A DNA stretch of 64,000 nt. Source: Cyclina sinensis. Lineage: Eukaryota > Mollusca > Bivalvia > Venerida > Veneridae. The stretch spans positions 7,759,030-7,823,029 of the forward strand of contig JAAONU010000004.1 of the NCBI GenBank assembly GCA_012932295.1, written 5' to 3'. Each line of letters starts with the position of its first letter. Position 1 is the stretch's first letter. This document shows positions 46,901 through 58,479 of the stretch, piece by piece. Both the position numbers and the translations under genes were made by a program. The notes below the pieces were generated by a model. The model was given only the letters and a program-made list of their open reading frames with translations. It searched no databases and had not been told where the DNA came from.

Positions 46901-49900
46901 CCGCAAAGATCAGTCAATCCCTGTAGGGTGGGGTGTCGATAAGGATGGGCAACCAACAACAGATCCAAAAGTAGTGACCGGTCTAAGTCCACTTGGGGGA
47001 GCTGAAAACACGTGTAAGTAGTTAACAAGTCACATTTTAGTCTTCCAAACCATACATGCAAGCTTCGGAGATTTAGCAAATAAAAATACGTGTAGCAGTT
47101 TTTCCGTCAGCGACTTTGATACGACTGACCATAAACTCGATAATCAGTCAGTATTGATACTCACTGATCACTTCCGGTCGTATATTACATTATCTAAAAT
47201 GAGCACGAGTGTGCACAGAATCTGCTAATGTGGTCCGTCTTATGACCATTGTCAGTCGCCAGTCAGCTTATACTTTAAACACCATCTTCTCCTTAATAAC
47301 TTGACCGATTAAACTCAAACCTTAATTGGCATCAGTCGGGGCAATTTGGCCGCAAACTTTGAATTTTTTTTAATCTTCATATCCGGAACCGTAAAAACTA
47401 GAGGAAAGATAATTGCTATGTTAGTATTGTCTGCTTCTACTTCAGGGGTCACATTTGACGGTATTCAGTCTTTTAAATAAGATTTGTCCTAACTACCACG
47501 TGTCTGTTATGAAAAAAAAATGCTATTTGTGATCTAGGTCCCCCAGACATAAAGCATATGAAATAATTTGACGTAGGTTAAATGTAGTGACAGAGGCATC
47601 GAAAAGCTCGCTATTAATGTTTCCGATCGTTAATTTTTCACAGGTTGGGCAGAGCCTGATTAACCCTGAACATGTTGAAATTTTGTAATGGATTTGCCCA
47701 GCTTTGAATTTGGAACAGTCCATTCAAAGTTTAAGGGATTTCAATATCAAAATACAAAAATGGAGCTACCAACAGTATAGAGCCTGGTCAGATTGCACGG
47801 ATGTGCATGCTGGCCTGGCTCTATACTGGTAGCAAAGGCTTATCACTTTCGGTTCCAGCACGTTAAGGGTTAAGTAGCGTCTGTTTTCACAATGTCTCTT
47901 CTATATGAAAGCTCTTGTTAATGGATATTTGAGTGACAGAAAGTATTTTCACTTTTTTCTTGAAGCTGGTTACAAGGGCTATGGTTTGTCTATGATGGTG
48001 GAGATTTTCTGCGGAATCCTAAGTGGTTCTATGTATGCTCACCATGTCAGGTCATGGAAGGAATCGCAGAGAGAGGCCAACCTGGTAATATGTTCTTTCA
48101 TCTACTGAAGTAGACTGGAAATTTGTTTATACATGTATATCTAATGAGGCGTGTGTGGCTAAGATGTCTTTGAAAAAAAGAAACATCTCGTGCTCAGGTG
48201 ATAATTCGAACACAGATCCTTCTGTAACCACTGAGCCATCAAGGCCCACAAATTCCGTGAAAGCTCGTTCGCATAAGGCGTGGAGTCATATTTTATTGTG
48301 AGGAGCCTGTATACAAATGATACTGTCTGGATTAATCCCCTTCAAAAATCAAATTTGAAGTTGACATACTTGATGCATGATGTAACTACTTTCAGTCTGT
48401 TCTGATAAATGGGAAAACACGTTGCAGTTTGGATTGTTTTTGTCTTATTGAGAGAGTACTATCATTAAAGAAACCGGAGATTTCAATGTAGGGCAATTGC
48501 CCGTTTGCACGCGGATCGTTTTAAAGAAATAAGGAGAAATTACAAAACCCGGAGCTTCTAGTTGTAATGGTCCATGAACTACATGTTTCTAGGGTCAAAT
48601 GGTAGTAAGAATTCTTCTTAAATACATTTTGTTAATACCACTGTTGGACTCTCTACAAAGTTAATACTTAAGTTCTTTTGGTATACAAATGGTAACCTAC
48701 TGTGTTCGAATTTCAGGGTCAATGTTTTATTGCTGTAGATCCTAACGCATTTGAACCAGGCTTTTCCGAGAGACTCAGCGAGCTGATGAACCACTGTAGG
48801 AGTCTAGAACCTGTAAGTTAAAGGTTATGTCAATATGAAATGGATAAAACACGGCTGTATTTATTTTTAACTATGTATAAATCGTCTTAATTTTGAGGGT
48901 TTCACGTGAAACTTATGTATCGCTTTCTTTATTTATATACGTTACAATACTAGTAATTTCCAACTCAATCCTCGCCTTTTAAGAGAGGCAAGGGGAGCTT
49001 CTTTTGTTGTTGTTAGTTTTTTTTCATTTTTTATGTAAAATTTACTCATTTTCATCTCTTCAACTCTCATTCAAATCTTCATGCACCAGATTTAGAAAAA
49101 GAGTATATATTGTATGTACATGTATACCTTTCGTTACATGAAAGTCTCTTTTTTAATAATTACTGTAAATATTTATGTTTGAATTTCTCTAGGCTGATGG
49201 TAAATCGGAAGTTCTCGTAGCTGGTGATCCCGAGAGAAAACACATGGAGAAATGCTGATAAACTGGGCGGCATTCTTTATCATCCAAACCAAATTAAAAA
49301 TGCAGTAAGTTTAAATGGGTCGCATATTAGTACACGTGAATTGAATTATATTTGACCATAACCTCACATATCTTAGTCAAAAACATAGACGTAATTCTTA
49401 ATGGTTTTAATCACCTTTTTCGATGCAATACTGTTCTTTGCTGTGTTTGAATGAGACTCTTGAGTGCTTATATTCTCACAGCAGATATGATGATCAGAGG
49501 TAAATTACCTAGGTCTACATGTAAAGAAATATTTACTAGAAGTGCTTTGTAATAATTTTGCATTAGTTTTAAGCTTACTCGTTCTTTTCTATCTACTTAA
49601 AATTATCAAACAGCTATAGTTTTGAAGAGTTGGTTCCCTTTACAGGTAAGCTGAAATAGCTGGTTAAAGTTAAGCTGTTAAGAGTTTCTTCCCTTTGTTC
49701 TATTTAACTATTTTTACGTGATGGCTCTGTAAGCATACAGAATATTATTTGAAAGAGAAGTTACCATTTAGTTTTGTTTAATTGTTTTCCATATACATGT
49801 GCGCTAATGCATGTAAAGTAATCTTAAAAAAGAGGTCATAATCTTAAATTTTTTCTCTTTTTTTTTTTTACAGAACGAGATTGCAGCGTCACTGAATATT

Positions 49901-49921
49901 GAAGCTATGAAGCCACTCTAG
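43997..49921 (+). CDS. Ldh2-family (malate/L-lactate/YjmC-like) oxidoreductase, with an internal frameshift
   Basis: Ten exons: 43997-44159, 44513-44620, 44954-45034, 45823-45884, 46104-46256, 46887-47013, 47966-48084, 48717-48812, 49193-49304, 49874-49921 (TAG). All borders are AG/GT. Without one extra base in exon 9 the product is 355 aa, the family norm. Recognised by HFSHGLNRL (end of exon 1), SNHFG (119-123, holding the conserved His), LGTNP (159-163), SGYKGYGL (232-239) and [11 protein letters not shown] near the C-terminus. Ldh2 enzymes are soluble NAD(P)-dependent 2-hydroxyacid dehydrogenases with a fold unlike classical LDH; members act on malate, sulfolactate, ureidoglycolate or 2,3-diketogulonate, and the substrate cannot be read from sequence. 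As written, the frame hits TGA at 49256-49258, giving 324 aa. The gene is head-to-head with transporter copy B; a 5' fragment of a second copy lies at 16541-16641. Confidence 0.92.
46545..46733 (-). mobile_element. SINE fragment in intron 5 of the oxidoreductase
   Basis: TCGGTACCGGTTGCCCATATG and CATCCCAATTCAGAGACACCCTTGG match the body of the SINE at 3742-4012. The tRNA-like head is missing. Confidence 0.7.
47640..47880. mobile_element. MITE-like palindromic repeat in intron 6 of the oxidoreductase
   Basis: GCTACCAACAGTATAGAGCC (47765 on) pairs with GGCTCTATACTGGTAGC (to 47834) around TGCACGGATGTGCA, itself a palindrome. Outer words TTAACCCTGAACATG and CACGTTAAGGGTTAA also pair. No coding content. 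Confidence 0.62.
48189..48256 (-). mobile_element. tRNA-like segment (SINE head) in intron 7 of the oxidoreductase
   Basis: The minus strand reads TTGATGGCTCAGTGGTTA (good A box) and GTGTTCGAATTATC (weak B box). Stems do not close, so it is taken as a tRNA-derived repeat. Confidence 0.42.
49193..49304 (+). pseudogene. Exon 9 of the Ldh2-type gene, with +1 frameshift
   Basis: The exon is 112 nt; exons 8 and 10 are both phase 0, so 111 nt is expected. Codons run in frame to TGC (49253-49255) and then read TGA TAA. Skipping one T at 49256 restores the family C-terminal segment ([14 protein letters not shown]) up to the donor after 49304, and exon 10 continues with EIAASL and a normal TAG. The intact downstream frame argues for a very recent mutation or a single-base assembly error rather than an old pseudogene. 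Confidence 0.82.
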
Positions 49922-49988
49922 ATTATTTTGCAAATTATCTAAATAACATCTTGCTTGATTTATCTTTATTGAAATATATATTATAGGG

Positions 49989-50007
49989 AATAAAGCTGAG
50001 AAATAAA
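49989..50007 (+). terminator. Candidate polyadenylation signals of the Ldh2-type gene
   Basis: Two AATAAA hexamers (49989-49994 and 50002-50007) lie 68 and 81 nt past the TAG of the oxidoreductase, a normal distance for a short 3' UTR. Confidence 0.6.
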
Positions 50008-50149
50008 AGGAGTCATCTACATCACGAGCAACCTAGTGCTATCCGTTACGCGAATGATGAGTTTTAAAACTTTCAAATTTCAGCTAATATCCCGCATTTA
50101 GGTATGAAAGCACCAATTCAGTCTGTCCGAGCTACAATATGGTATCAAG

Positions 50150-50340
50150 ACGCCAAGAAATAGTTATCAGTTTCCTTATTTGTTTTGAAATTTTTAACAG
50201 TTTGCCCAAATCTGTGGATTTTATGCTGGAATTATTTAACTTGACTATTTCTGATAGTGTGGTAGCAATTTCTTTTTGATATATATTCAGAAAAAAAAAT
50301 CATGTTTCACATACTCCAATATTAACATTTGCACAGATTA
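50150..50340 (-). repeat. Fragment resembling transporter intron 7, downstream of the oxidoreductase
   Basis: TTTCTGATAGTGTGGTAGCAATT and neighbouring words align with 3160-3330 (intron 7 of copy A). It may be a dispersed repeat, or a trace of a third duplication unit. Confidence 0.55.
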
Positions 50341-52820
50341 CAGGATCATTTTATGGGTATGTTTACATGACAGAATATTTTTCTTGTACCATTTTTCTTT
50401 CTACTTTTCAAGAGTACAGATGCAGATCCTCAAGAATATATAAGTTTAAGCTCTTTGAGTACGGATCGTGCTATGTTTTACAGCCCTGTGAGCTATATGA
50501 ATAAAGAATGAGTACTGATGGTTTCACACATTAACATTTATTACCACCGAATGTCTTAAAAAGGCTCACAAATGTAAAAGAAAACTAATCGTTCAGAACT
50601 AAAGCCGCTCTCCCGGGTCTCTATTACGTCATAACCTCTAAACAGAGTTACTTCCCCCTATCGTTGTAACGGTAGAAGCTGAAGCTAAGACGCGCATTTT
50701 AAACATCGGACAAGTAGTTTGCAGACCTCCCCTGAAGCTCACATCAGGCTCAGACTTTGGACGGCGAATGTTGGTTCTGACGCCGCCTGTAGACAATAAT
50801 TATACAAATGTGTAATTAACGAATCCCAGATACAGCACGAATTGAGTTGTTTTACCCTTGGTACCCACTGAAGGTATATGACTGAGAAAAATATATTATA
50901 GTTAGAAACATATTTTATATCATGTGCTTTGGTATTTTTTAAATAACTTAGGTATCAGTCCATATCAATATTGATATTTGTGAGATCAAAGTATTAAACC
51001 CCTGTTTAAATAGAAAATAGATGTTGGTAAATTTGAATGAGTGGATGATTTTTCTTATTATAACCTTTGGAATTTACTATTCATTTCATTTAAGTGTTTT
51101 TCAACCGTTTTAAGCAGAATTGATTAGCGTCCTTCCAGTAAAGACATCAATTTGAAGAAGTTTAAAAATAAAATTATAAATCAAACGGCAGAAAAAAAAT
51201 GTCCGTCAAATAAAATGATAATAATGATAATGATAAACATAATTACACATTAATAACTACAAATTTTGAATCATATCTTTTTTTAAATGTCAGGTCAATG
51301 GTTCCTATAAGCAAAGACCTGTATAGGCAAATACACGTGTTTGTTGATAACCTATTTTACAAGGTCATTAAAGAAAGTTTTGCCCCATATTGACTATCGA
51401 GGAACCTACTATTTAAGGTGCTTCGGAACAGTTTTCACTGAATATGGGTCCAGGGTTACGTGAGCTCCACTTACTACAAAGACACATAGTCGGTAGCCAG
51501 TGCCTTATGAAAACAATATTTTAAAAAGGGATATAGACTTTTTGCATAGAGGAGTCTTTCATAGTAGATTGCTGTAGCCCTACCTCCTATCCTGGTCTTT
51601 CACATCATCCTATTTGAAAGACCTTGCCCCTATGAAGTGTCCAGTGTCATGTTCGGTTTAACCATAAAACAGAAGATAAGACAATATAAACAGTATTTAA
51701 ATACAACAGTAAATTCTTATATCATAGTAAGATAAAAAAATCAGTTAACGAATATCCTCAGAAAATACAAACAAATGAAGGATCTAAAACTATCATTCTG
51801 AGTTCAGCCAACTTTAAATCTCTATGGTTGACTGGCTGGCCTAGAGACAGCCAATCAAAATTACGATAGGATCCCAGTGCATAAAAAAATAAGGTAATGC
51901 TGGGAGAATTGCCGGGTTCCGATTACCAGTGCTGAAAAGCTATATGGACCTCCATAAACAAATATATGAAGTCAATACGTCAAGTAACAGAAGCTTAAAG
52001 TTTAGTCATTACGAATGAAACCGAGACTGTCAAGGCAGTGTGTAATAGCTAGCGCACGCGTCTTCATTCGTGTCACATTTTCCAGTTCTTTTTAATGCTA
52101 CTATCAAATTCCTTCCAAGAGAATCATGCATGTTCGTGTTTAATTTAGGGTCGATTTAATTTTTTCTTAAGCAACATTCTACGCGATATCTTGTTGTTTG
52201 CACGTTTTATATCGCTTCACCCATCAGTAAAATGAATCTTTCCAGTTCAATTTCAATGGTACCTTCTTTTCAGTGTGACAGAAGATCTACCACAGGGTAG
52301 CGGTGACAGTTTTAAAGATATGATTATAATCAGAAAATGAATACAACTCCTAAAAACTTTTTTATTTGACGTGTCAATTGAATTAGTTCCCGGAGATTTC
52401 TCGGTTTAAACGATGCAAACTAAAACTCCAGGAAGCCGGAAACAAAATTTAAATAAATTAAACGATGTAACGTAACACAGCCTACGACACAAAATTTTTT
52501 TTTCTGTCACCAATCAAGTTTTTCCTTTTCCGCAGGTCATTCTCGACTTAGAGCTCTGTTTTTTTTCTAGCCAATGAGAACGCATTGTGAAATGGTAAAC
52601 TCATTAAGGACGCTAAAATTTGCAACAACTGTTTGGGTAAGTGAATTTAGGCCGAGTCTAAGTGTTTACTCAGCGTTATAAATCCATTTTTAGATTACTT
52701 TACTAGTATTTATTTCAAAATGATACGGATCTCATCAGATTTCAAGAAACAGAAACCTTTTCCTTATCAAGATGGTCTTATGAGCGGAACTTTACAAGTA
52801 TATATGACATACCCAGCCAC
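50341..52820. other. Intergenic, no feature recognised
   Basis: AT-rich sequence with no exon-like segments, long frames, or obvious repeats on either strand. Confidence 0.5.
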
Positions 52821-52964
52821 GAAATCAGTCTTGTTCACTGTATTTTGAAAGGCAGTGGCTACGGTTACAGAACCGTAATCCTAGCCTCCAAGTCTAGGAT
52901 TACGGAAGTTCCGTTATTCTAGACAAACCCACTGGAAAAGGCTACGGTTACGGAAGTTTTTTTA

Positions 52965-53985
52965 AAGAAGCGTATTTTCAACAGTGAAATATCAAATAGC
53001 ATGCCAAATTTAATTTTTATTCATTAAACTAACCATTTTATCAAATTTGCGTTATCAATCTGTCATTTTGATTGTTGTTTCAGCAACGAACTAACGTTAA
53101 ATATCGTTGTCATCTTTACACTGTCATTGAGCGCTCATTTGTAGTTGGACAAGTATTTTTTTTTTTTTTTTGAAAATAAAATGTTGTAATGTAAAATCAT
53201 GTAAATCACTTTTATTGTCCATCTACACCCAGGCCACACCACAAGGAGGCGCTCAAACCATGGCCCGCCAAAATTTGTATTTTTACATGCTTTTTTCTAG
53301 CAGACATGTTACAGACATCTTATTTCATTTTTTTACTTTGTTCTTTTCCTTTCTTTTTGTCATTGTTTTGTGAATTTAATATTGATTTTGAATAAACATT
53401 TTTAAGAATGGAATTATTGTTGTTAAAAGACTATTGCATTATAATTTACACATTGCAACATGTTTTCGTTCTTCATGAAATGTGTTATGTTTTGTTGACG
53501 TTTTTCTTTAAATTGCCATCCATTTTCATTTTTATTTGGATCATTCTCTACCCCCCCCCCCCTCCCCCCACCTCGCCCCCGCTTTTTTATTTTAATCTGA
53601 CTACAGGTTGTAAACAGTCTTTGTCATTACAAATTCACAAAATTAGTAGCGTTACATGATACATTATTTCACAAATTGCATTCTTTTAATAAAGGAATCT
53701 TATACAAAATAAATAACCTGTGGTCAAATTAATTTTTGCACAAAATGAACGAGTACTTATTCCCGGGACATCATTGTTTTCCCCCAGCCTTCCCCAAACA
53801 ATTAGAAATTGACAAGATCGACCTGCAGTATTTGCTTCCTAACATTATAATTCAATGAAAACTTGGAATTTGTCGTTCATTTTTTGCGTCACAATAATGC
53901 GAACAAGATAACACTTTAGACAATACACATTACAGGGCAATTATTACATCGTCTTTGAAGTGTCTGTAGATGACGACAATGACAT
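52965..53985. other. Interior of the long-TIR element, left part
   Basis: AT-rich, with a T run at 53157-53172 and a C-rich tract at 53551-53581. No gene supported. Confidence 0.5.
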
Positions 53986-53989
53986 TTAA

Positions 53990-55975
53990 CAAGTTTCAAG
54001 TTTTATTAGCAAAATCAGCATAATGATGCCTTTGGCCATTTACAATAAGAAAAATAGAATATGGCAAAGACTTACAAAAGTATAAATGTATAAGTATATC
54101 AACAAGAACTCACAGAATGTACGTGTATAAGGAAAAACTCACAAAGTATTGATAACAAAAACAAAAATACATATTCTACAATCAAATGTAGATAGAAATA
54201 TCAAGAAACAGTTACATCAGTTAGTGCATTTTTCTTTCTTCCATTGCTTTTGTTAGAAAAACAGCAATTTTGGTGAATGTTTTTTTTATATTTGGAGGAC
54301 ATTAGAGAACAAAATTTATTTATAGTTGGAAATGATATTCTGCCTAAATCTTCTAATTTTAAACTTTGGTATCTAGGACAACATAAAAGCATATGGTACT
54401 CAGATTCTACACAGCGGATGTTACACAACTTACAAAGTCTTTCAGCCGTATTTATACCTGCATATCTACCAAGTTCAATGTCAAGGCAGTGTGAAGTTAG
54501 TCGGAAACGAGTCAGTTGTGTACGGTGCTTACGATTACTAATTTTGTCCAAATAATCCTCAAAACAAAATTCAGTTTTATATTTACAGTAGTAATATAAT
54601 TTAGAAGATTCTCTCATAAGAGTATTCCATTCTTGAATATATTGATCCATTAACCTTGTTTTGAAAAGAGGTACATAATTAAATTCACGATTAAAGTTGT
54701 CAAATATATCATTAAAACCTAGGTTGTAAACTATATTTTTGATTTTAGAAACCCACATACTGTCATTACCAATATTAACATTATCAATATACACATTGTA
54801 CAGAACAGAGTTTGTATCTTTCATTATTTTTGTCCAGAATTTTAATGATCTTTCTTTACAGATAAGTGAAAGCGGAAAACGACCAAGTTCTCCATAAACT
54901 GCACAATTCGGAGTTTGAGGTTTCACACCCAATATAACTTTACAAAATTTTAAATGCAATTTATCAACATCTTTATAATTATATGCTCCCCAAATTTCCG
55001 ATCCATATAATAATATAGGAACAACCATTCTATCGAAGAGCATCAGTTTGGTTCTATTATCTAATTGGATTCGTTGAAATAATGATAAAAGACAGTTATA
55101 TGCCCTCAGGGCCTGATTCTGCAAGATTTTACTGCATGTAACATATTACCAGTGTAGGTGAAATTAACACCTAGGTATGTAAATGAATCTACTATTTCTA
55201 TCTTTTCACCATCTATAAAAAAGTCGTTCATATGTCTACTTTTTCTTTATTCAAACACACATATTTTAGTCTTAGATACATTTATTTGTAAACCCCATTT
55301 AACTGAATAGTGAAAAATATTATCAATTTGAGATTGTAAAGTATTAGGATCTGTCGTGAAGAAAACAATATCATCTGCAAATAAAATCATATATCTCCAA
55401 AACAAGTCTAAATCACTATCATTTAAAGAGGTAAAATTAATATTAGATACTATATCATTTATAAATAGTATAAAAAGCAGGGGAGATAACGGTTCACCCT
55501 GTTTTAAACCCAGTGTAACATTAAAAAAATCAGAAATATTCACATCTGTAGACAGTCTAACACTAGCTTTAACTGTTTGATATATTGATTGAATCATATT
55601 TAGCATTTTACTACTGACACCAGAATCTATCAGTTTATTCCATAAAGCATCTCTATTTATACTATCAAATGCTCTCTTATAATCAATAAAAATGTACCAA
55701 AGTTTGCGATTGTGTGATAAGATTTTTTGAATGATATTATGTGAAAGAAAAATAGCATCATTTGTACTTTGATTGTCACGGAAACCAAACTGACAGTCAT
55801 TTAAAACATTTTCTTGTTCACACCATGCGTTTAATCTATTCCTAAGAGTTAATGAAAAAATCTTAGCAAATGTATTTATTAAAGTTATTCCTCGATAATT
55901 TGAGGGATTTGATGTGTCACCTTTCTTGTGAATAGGAATTATTAAGCCGTAACACCATGATGAGGGATATATTAA
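53990..55975 (-). mobile_element. 5'-truncated LINE (non-LTR retrotransposon), reverse transcriptase and C-terminal part
   Basis: Minus strand: fingers with IPIHKKGD...NYRGI (about 55930), the YxxFIDYKRAFD block (about 55690), then 55606-55247 with LKQGEPLSPLLF and the catalytic FADD box (ILFADDIVFF). After a short broken stretch, 55124-54201 is open for 307 codons with the thumb and a C-terminal Cys/His cluster (CKLCNIRCVESEYHMLLCC). The endonuclease and ORF1 parts are missing, typical of 5' truncation. It lies inside the long-TIR element. Clade not assigned. Confidence 0.88.
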
Positions 55976-56212
55976 CGTAAGTCAATACAACAATTAAAGA
56001 TGGCGTATCATAACATTAGTGTTGACTCATTTTGGAGAAAATGTAATATTTGAGACAATTAACGGTTTATCACTTGATTTTGGGTATGAAACCCTTCTTA
56101 AAAATACTTCCGTAACCGTAGCCTGTTCCAGTGGGTTTGTCTAGGATTACGAAACTTCCGTAATCCTAGACTCGGAGGCTAGGATTACGGTTCCGTAACC
56201 GTAGCCACTGCC

Positions 56213-58065
56213 ATTTTGAAATCAGTCTTGTTCACTGTGTCTTGAAATCAGTCTTGTTCACTGTATCCTGAAATCTGTCTACTTCACTGTATCTTGAAAT
56301 CAGTCTTGTTCACTGTGTCTTGAAATCAGATTGTTTACTTATCTTGAAATTAGTCTTAATCAGTTTATCTTTAAATCTGTCTACTTCACTGTATCTTGAA
56401 ATCAATCTTGTTCACTGTATCTTGAAATCAGTTTTGTTCACTGTATCTTGAAATCAGTCTTGTTCGCTGTATCTTGAAATCAGTCTTGTTCACTGTATCT
56501 TAAAATCAGTTTTGTTCACTGTGTCTTGAAATCAGTATGGTTCACTGTGTCTTGAAATCAGTTTTGTTTACTGTATCTTGAAAACAGTTTTGTTCACTGT
56601 ATCTTGAAATCAGTCTTGTTCACTGTGTCTTGAAATCAGTCTTGTTCACTGTGTCTTGAAATCAGTCTTGTTCACTGTGTCTTGAAATCAATCTTGTTCA
56701 CTGTGTCTTGAAATCAGTCTTGTTCAGTGTGTCTTGAAATCAGTCTTGTTCACTGTGTCTTGAAATCAGTTTTGTTCACTGTATCTTGAAATCAGTCTTG
56801 TTCAGTGTGTCTTGAAATCAGTCTTGTTCACTTTGTCTTGAAATCAGTCTTGTTCACTGTGTCTTGAAATCAGTCTTGTTCACTGTGTCTTGAAATCAGT
56901 CTTGTTCAGTGTGTCTTGAAATCAGTCTTGTTCAGTGTGTCTTGAAATCAATCTTGTTCACTGTGTCATGAAATCAGTCTTGTTCAGTGTGTCTTGAAAT
57001 CAGTCTTGTTCACTGTATCTTGAAATCAGTTTTGTTCACTGTATCTTGAAATCAGTCTTGTTCAGTGTGTCTTGAAATCAGTTTTGTTCACTGTAACTTG
57101 AAATCAGTCTTGTTCAGTGTGTCTTGAAATCAGTCTTGTTCACTGTGTCTTGAAATCAGTCTTGTTCACTGTGTCTTGAAATCAGTCTTGTTCACTGTAT
57201 CTTGAAATCAGTTTTGTTCGCTGAGTCTTGAAATCTGTCTTGTTCACTTTATCTTGAAATCAGTTTTGTTAGCTGTATCTTGATATCTGTCTTGTTCATT
57301 TTATCTTTAAATCTGTCTACTTCACTGTATCTTGAAATCAGTCTTGTTCAATGTGTCTTGAAATCAGTCTTGTTCACTTTATCTTGAAATCAGTTTTGTT
57401 AGCTGTATCTTGAAATCTGTCTAGTTCAGTTTATCTTTAAATCTGTCTACTTCACTGTATCTTGAAATCAGTCTTGTTCACTGTGTCTTGAAATCAGTCT
57501 TGTTCACTGTATCTTGAAATTTGTCAACTTTACTGTATCTTGAAATCTGTCTTGTTCACTTTATCTTGAAATCTGTCTTGTTCACTGCATCTTGAAATCT
57601 GTCTACTTCACTGTTTCTTGAAATCAGTCTTGTTCACTGTGTCTCGAAATCAGTCTTCTTCACTGTATTTTGTAGTAAGTCTTGTTTACGGTATCTTGAA
57701 ATTTCAATTGATCACTGTATCTTGAATTCAGTCTAGTTCACTGTATCTTGAAATCTGTCTTGTTCACTGTATCCTGAAATCTGTCTTGTTCACTCTATCT
57801 TGAAATTTGTGTTGTTCACTGTATCTTGAAATCAGCTTGTTTACTTATTTTGAAATTAGTCTTGTTCAGTTTATCTTTAAACCTGACTACTTCACTTTCT
57901 TGAAATCAGTTTTGTTCACTGTATTTTCAAATTTATCTTTTATTCGGTCTAGATCATTGTATCTTGATATAAGTCTAGTCCACCGTATCTCGAAATCAGT
58001 TTAGTTTGCTGTATCTTGAAACCACTCTAGTTCACTGTATCTTGAGATCAGTCTAGTTAACTGTG
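56213..58065. repeat. 26-bp minisatellite, about 70 copies
   Basis: Consensus CTTGAAATCAGTCTTGTTCACTGTRT. Central units (about 56580-57190) are nearly uniform, while edge units carry variants (CTACTTCACTG, TTTATCTTTAAA), the usual pattern of core homogenisation. A single unit lies on the other side of the long-TIR element (52821-52850). Confidence 0.97.
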
Positions 58066-58479
58066 TATTACAAAAAACTTCTTATTATAAAAACTTGGGA
58101 GATGGTATTGTGACGAGGCCTGTTATGCATACACCAATTGTGTGTCACTGTTACTGATAACTTAGAACAAATTGCGTGCCTGTTCCTACAGTTTATTCCA
58201 CACGAATGATTGAAATGTATAACAAATATTATAACAGTTTATATAAAGTAGATGTATTTCCCTTCTGTCAAGATCTGTTAATCTCTTGTATTACATAATA
58301 TCAGTCATAAACTAGGACGACTTTCTTGCTAAAAAAATCCTCTTGTTCCAAGTCAAGAATTGAGATGTTTGTTATATGATACGTTTTGTCATGTCTGAGC
58401 ACGTTGCAGTTTACGTGCACGATAATTATCAACTAAAGAGCATTGAAACCGTTGGTTGACCCAAATCACAAATATTTTT

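Larger units (their letters stand above)
52851..56212. mobile_element. 3.36 kb element with about 115-bp terminal inverted repeats and 9-bp target duplication
   Basis: Left end GGCAGTGGCTACGGTTACAG (52851 on) and right end (to 56212) are reverse complements over about 115 bp with few mismatches. ATTTTGAAA flanks both ends (52842-52850, 56213-56221). The TIRs are modular: CCGTAATCCTAG and CTAGGATTACGG pair within each TIR, and GGCTACGGTTACGG recurs at the inner edge. Its cargo is a LINE fragment. A 9-bp duplication with long TIRs recalls Mutator-like elements; no such transposase is present, so it is probably non-autonomous. Confidence 0.82.

Noticed and set aside
53551..53581. C-rich tract as a functional i-motif or promoter element
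   Set aside because: A simple low-complexity tract inside a transposon; nothing around it suggests transcription.
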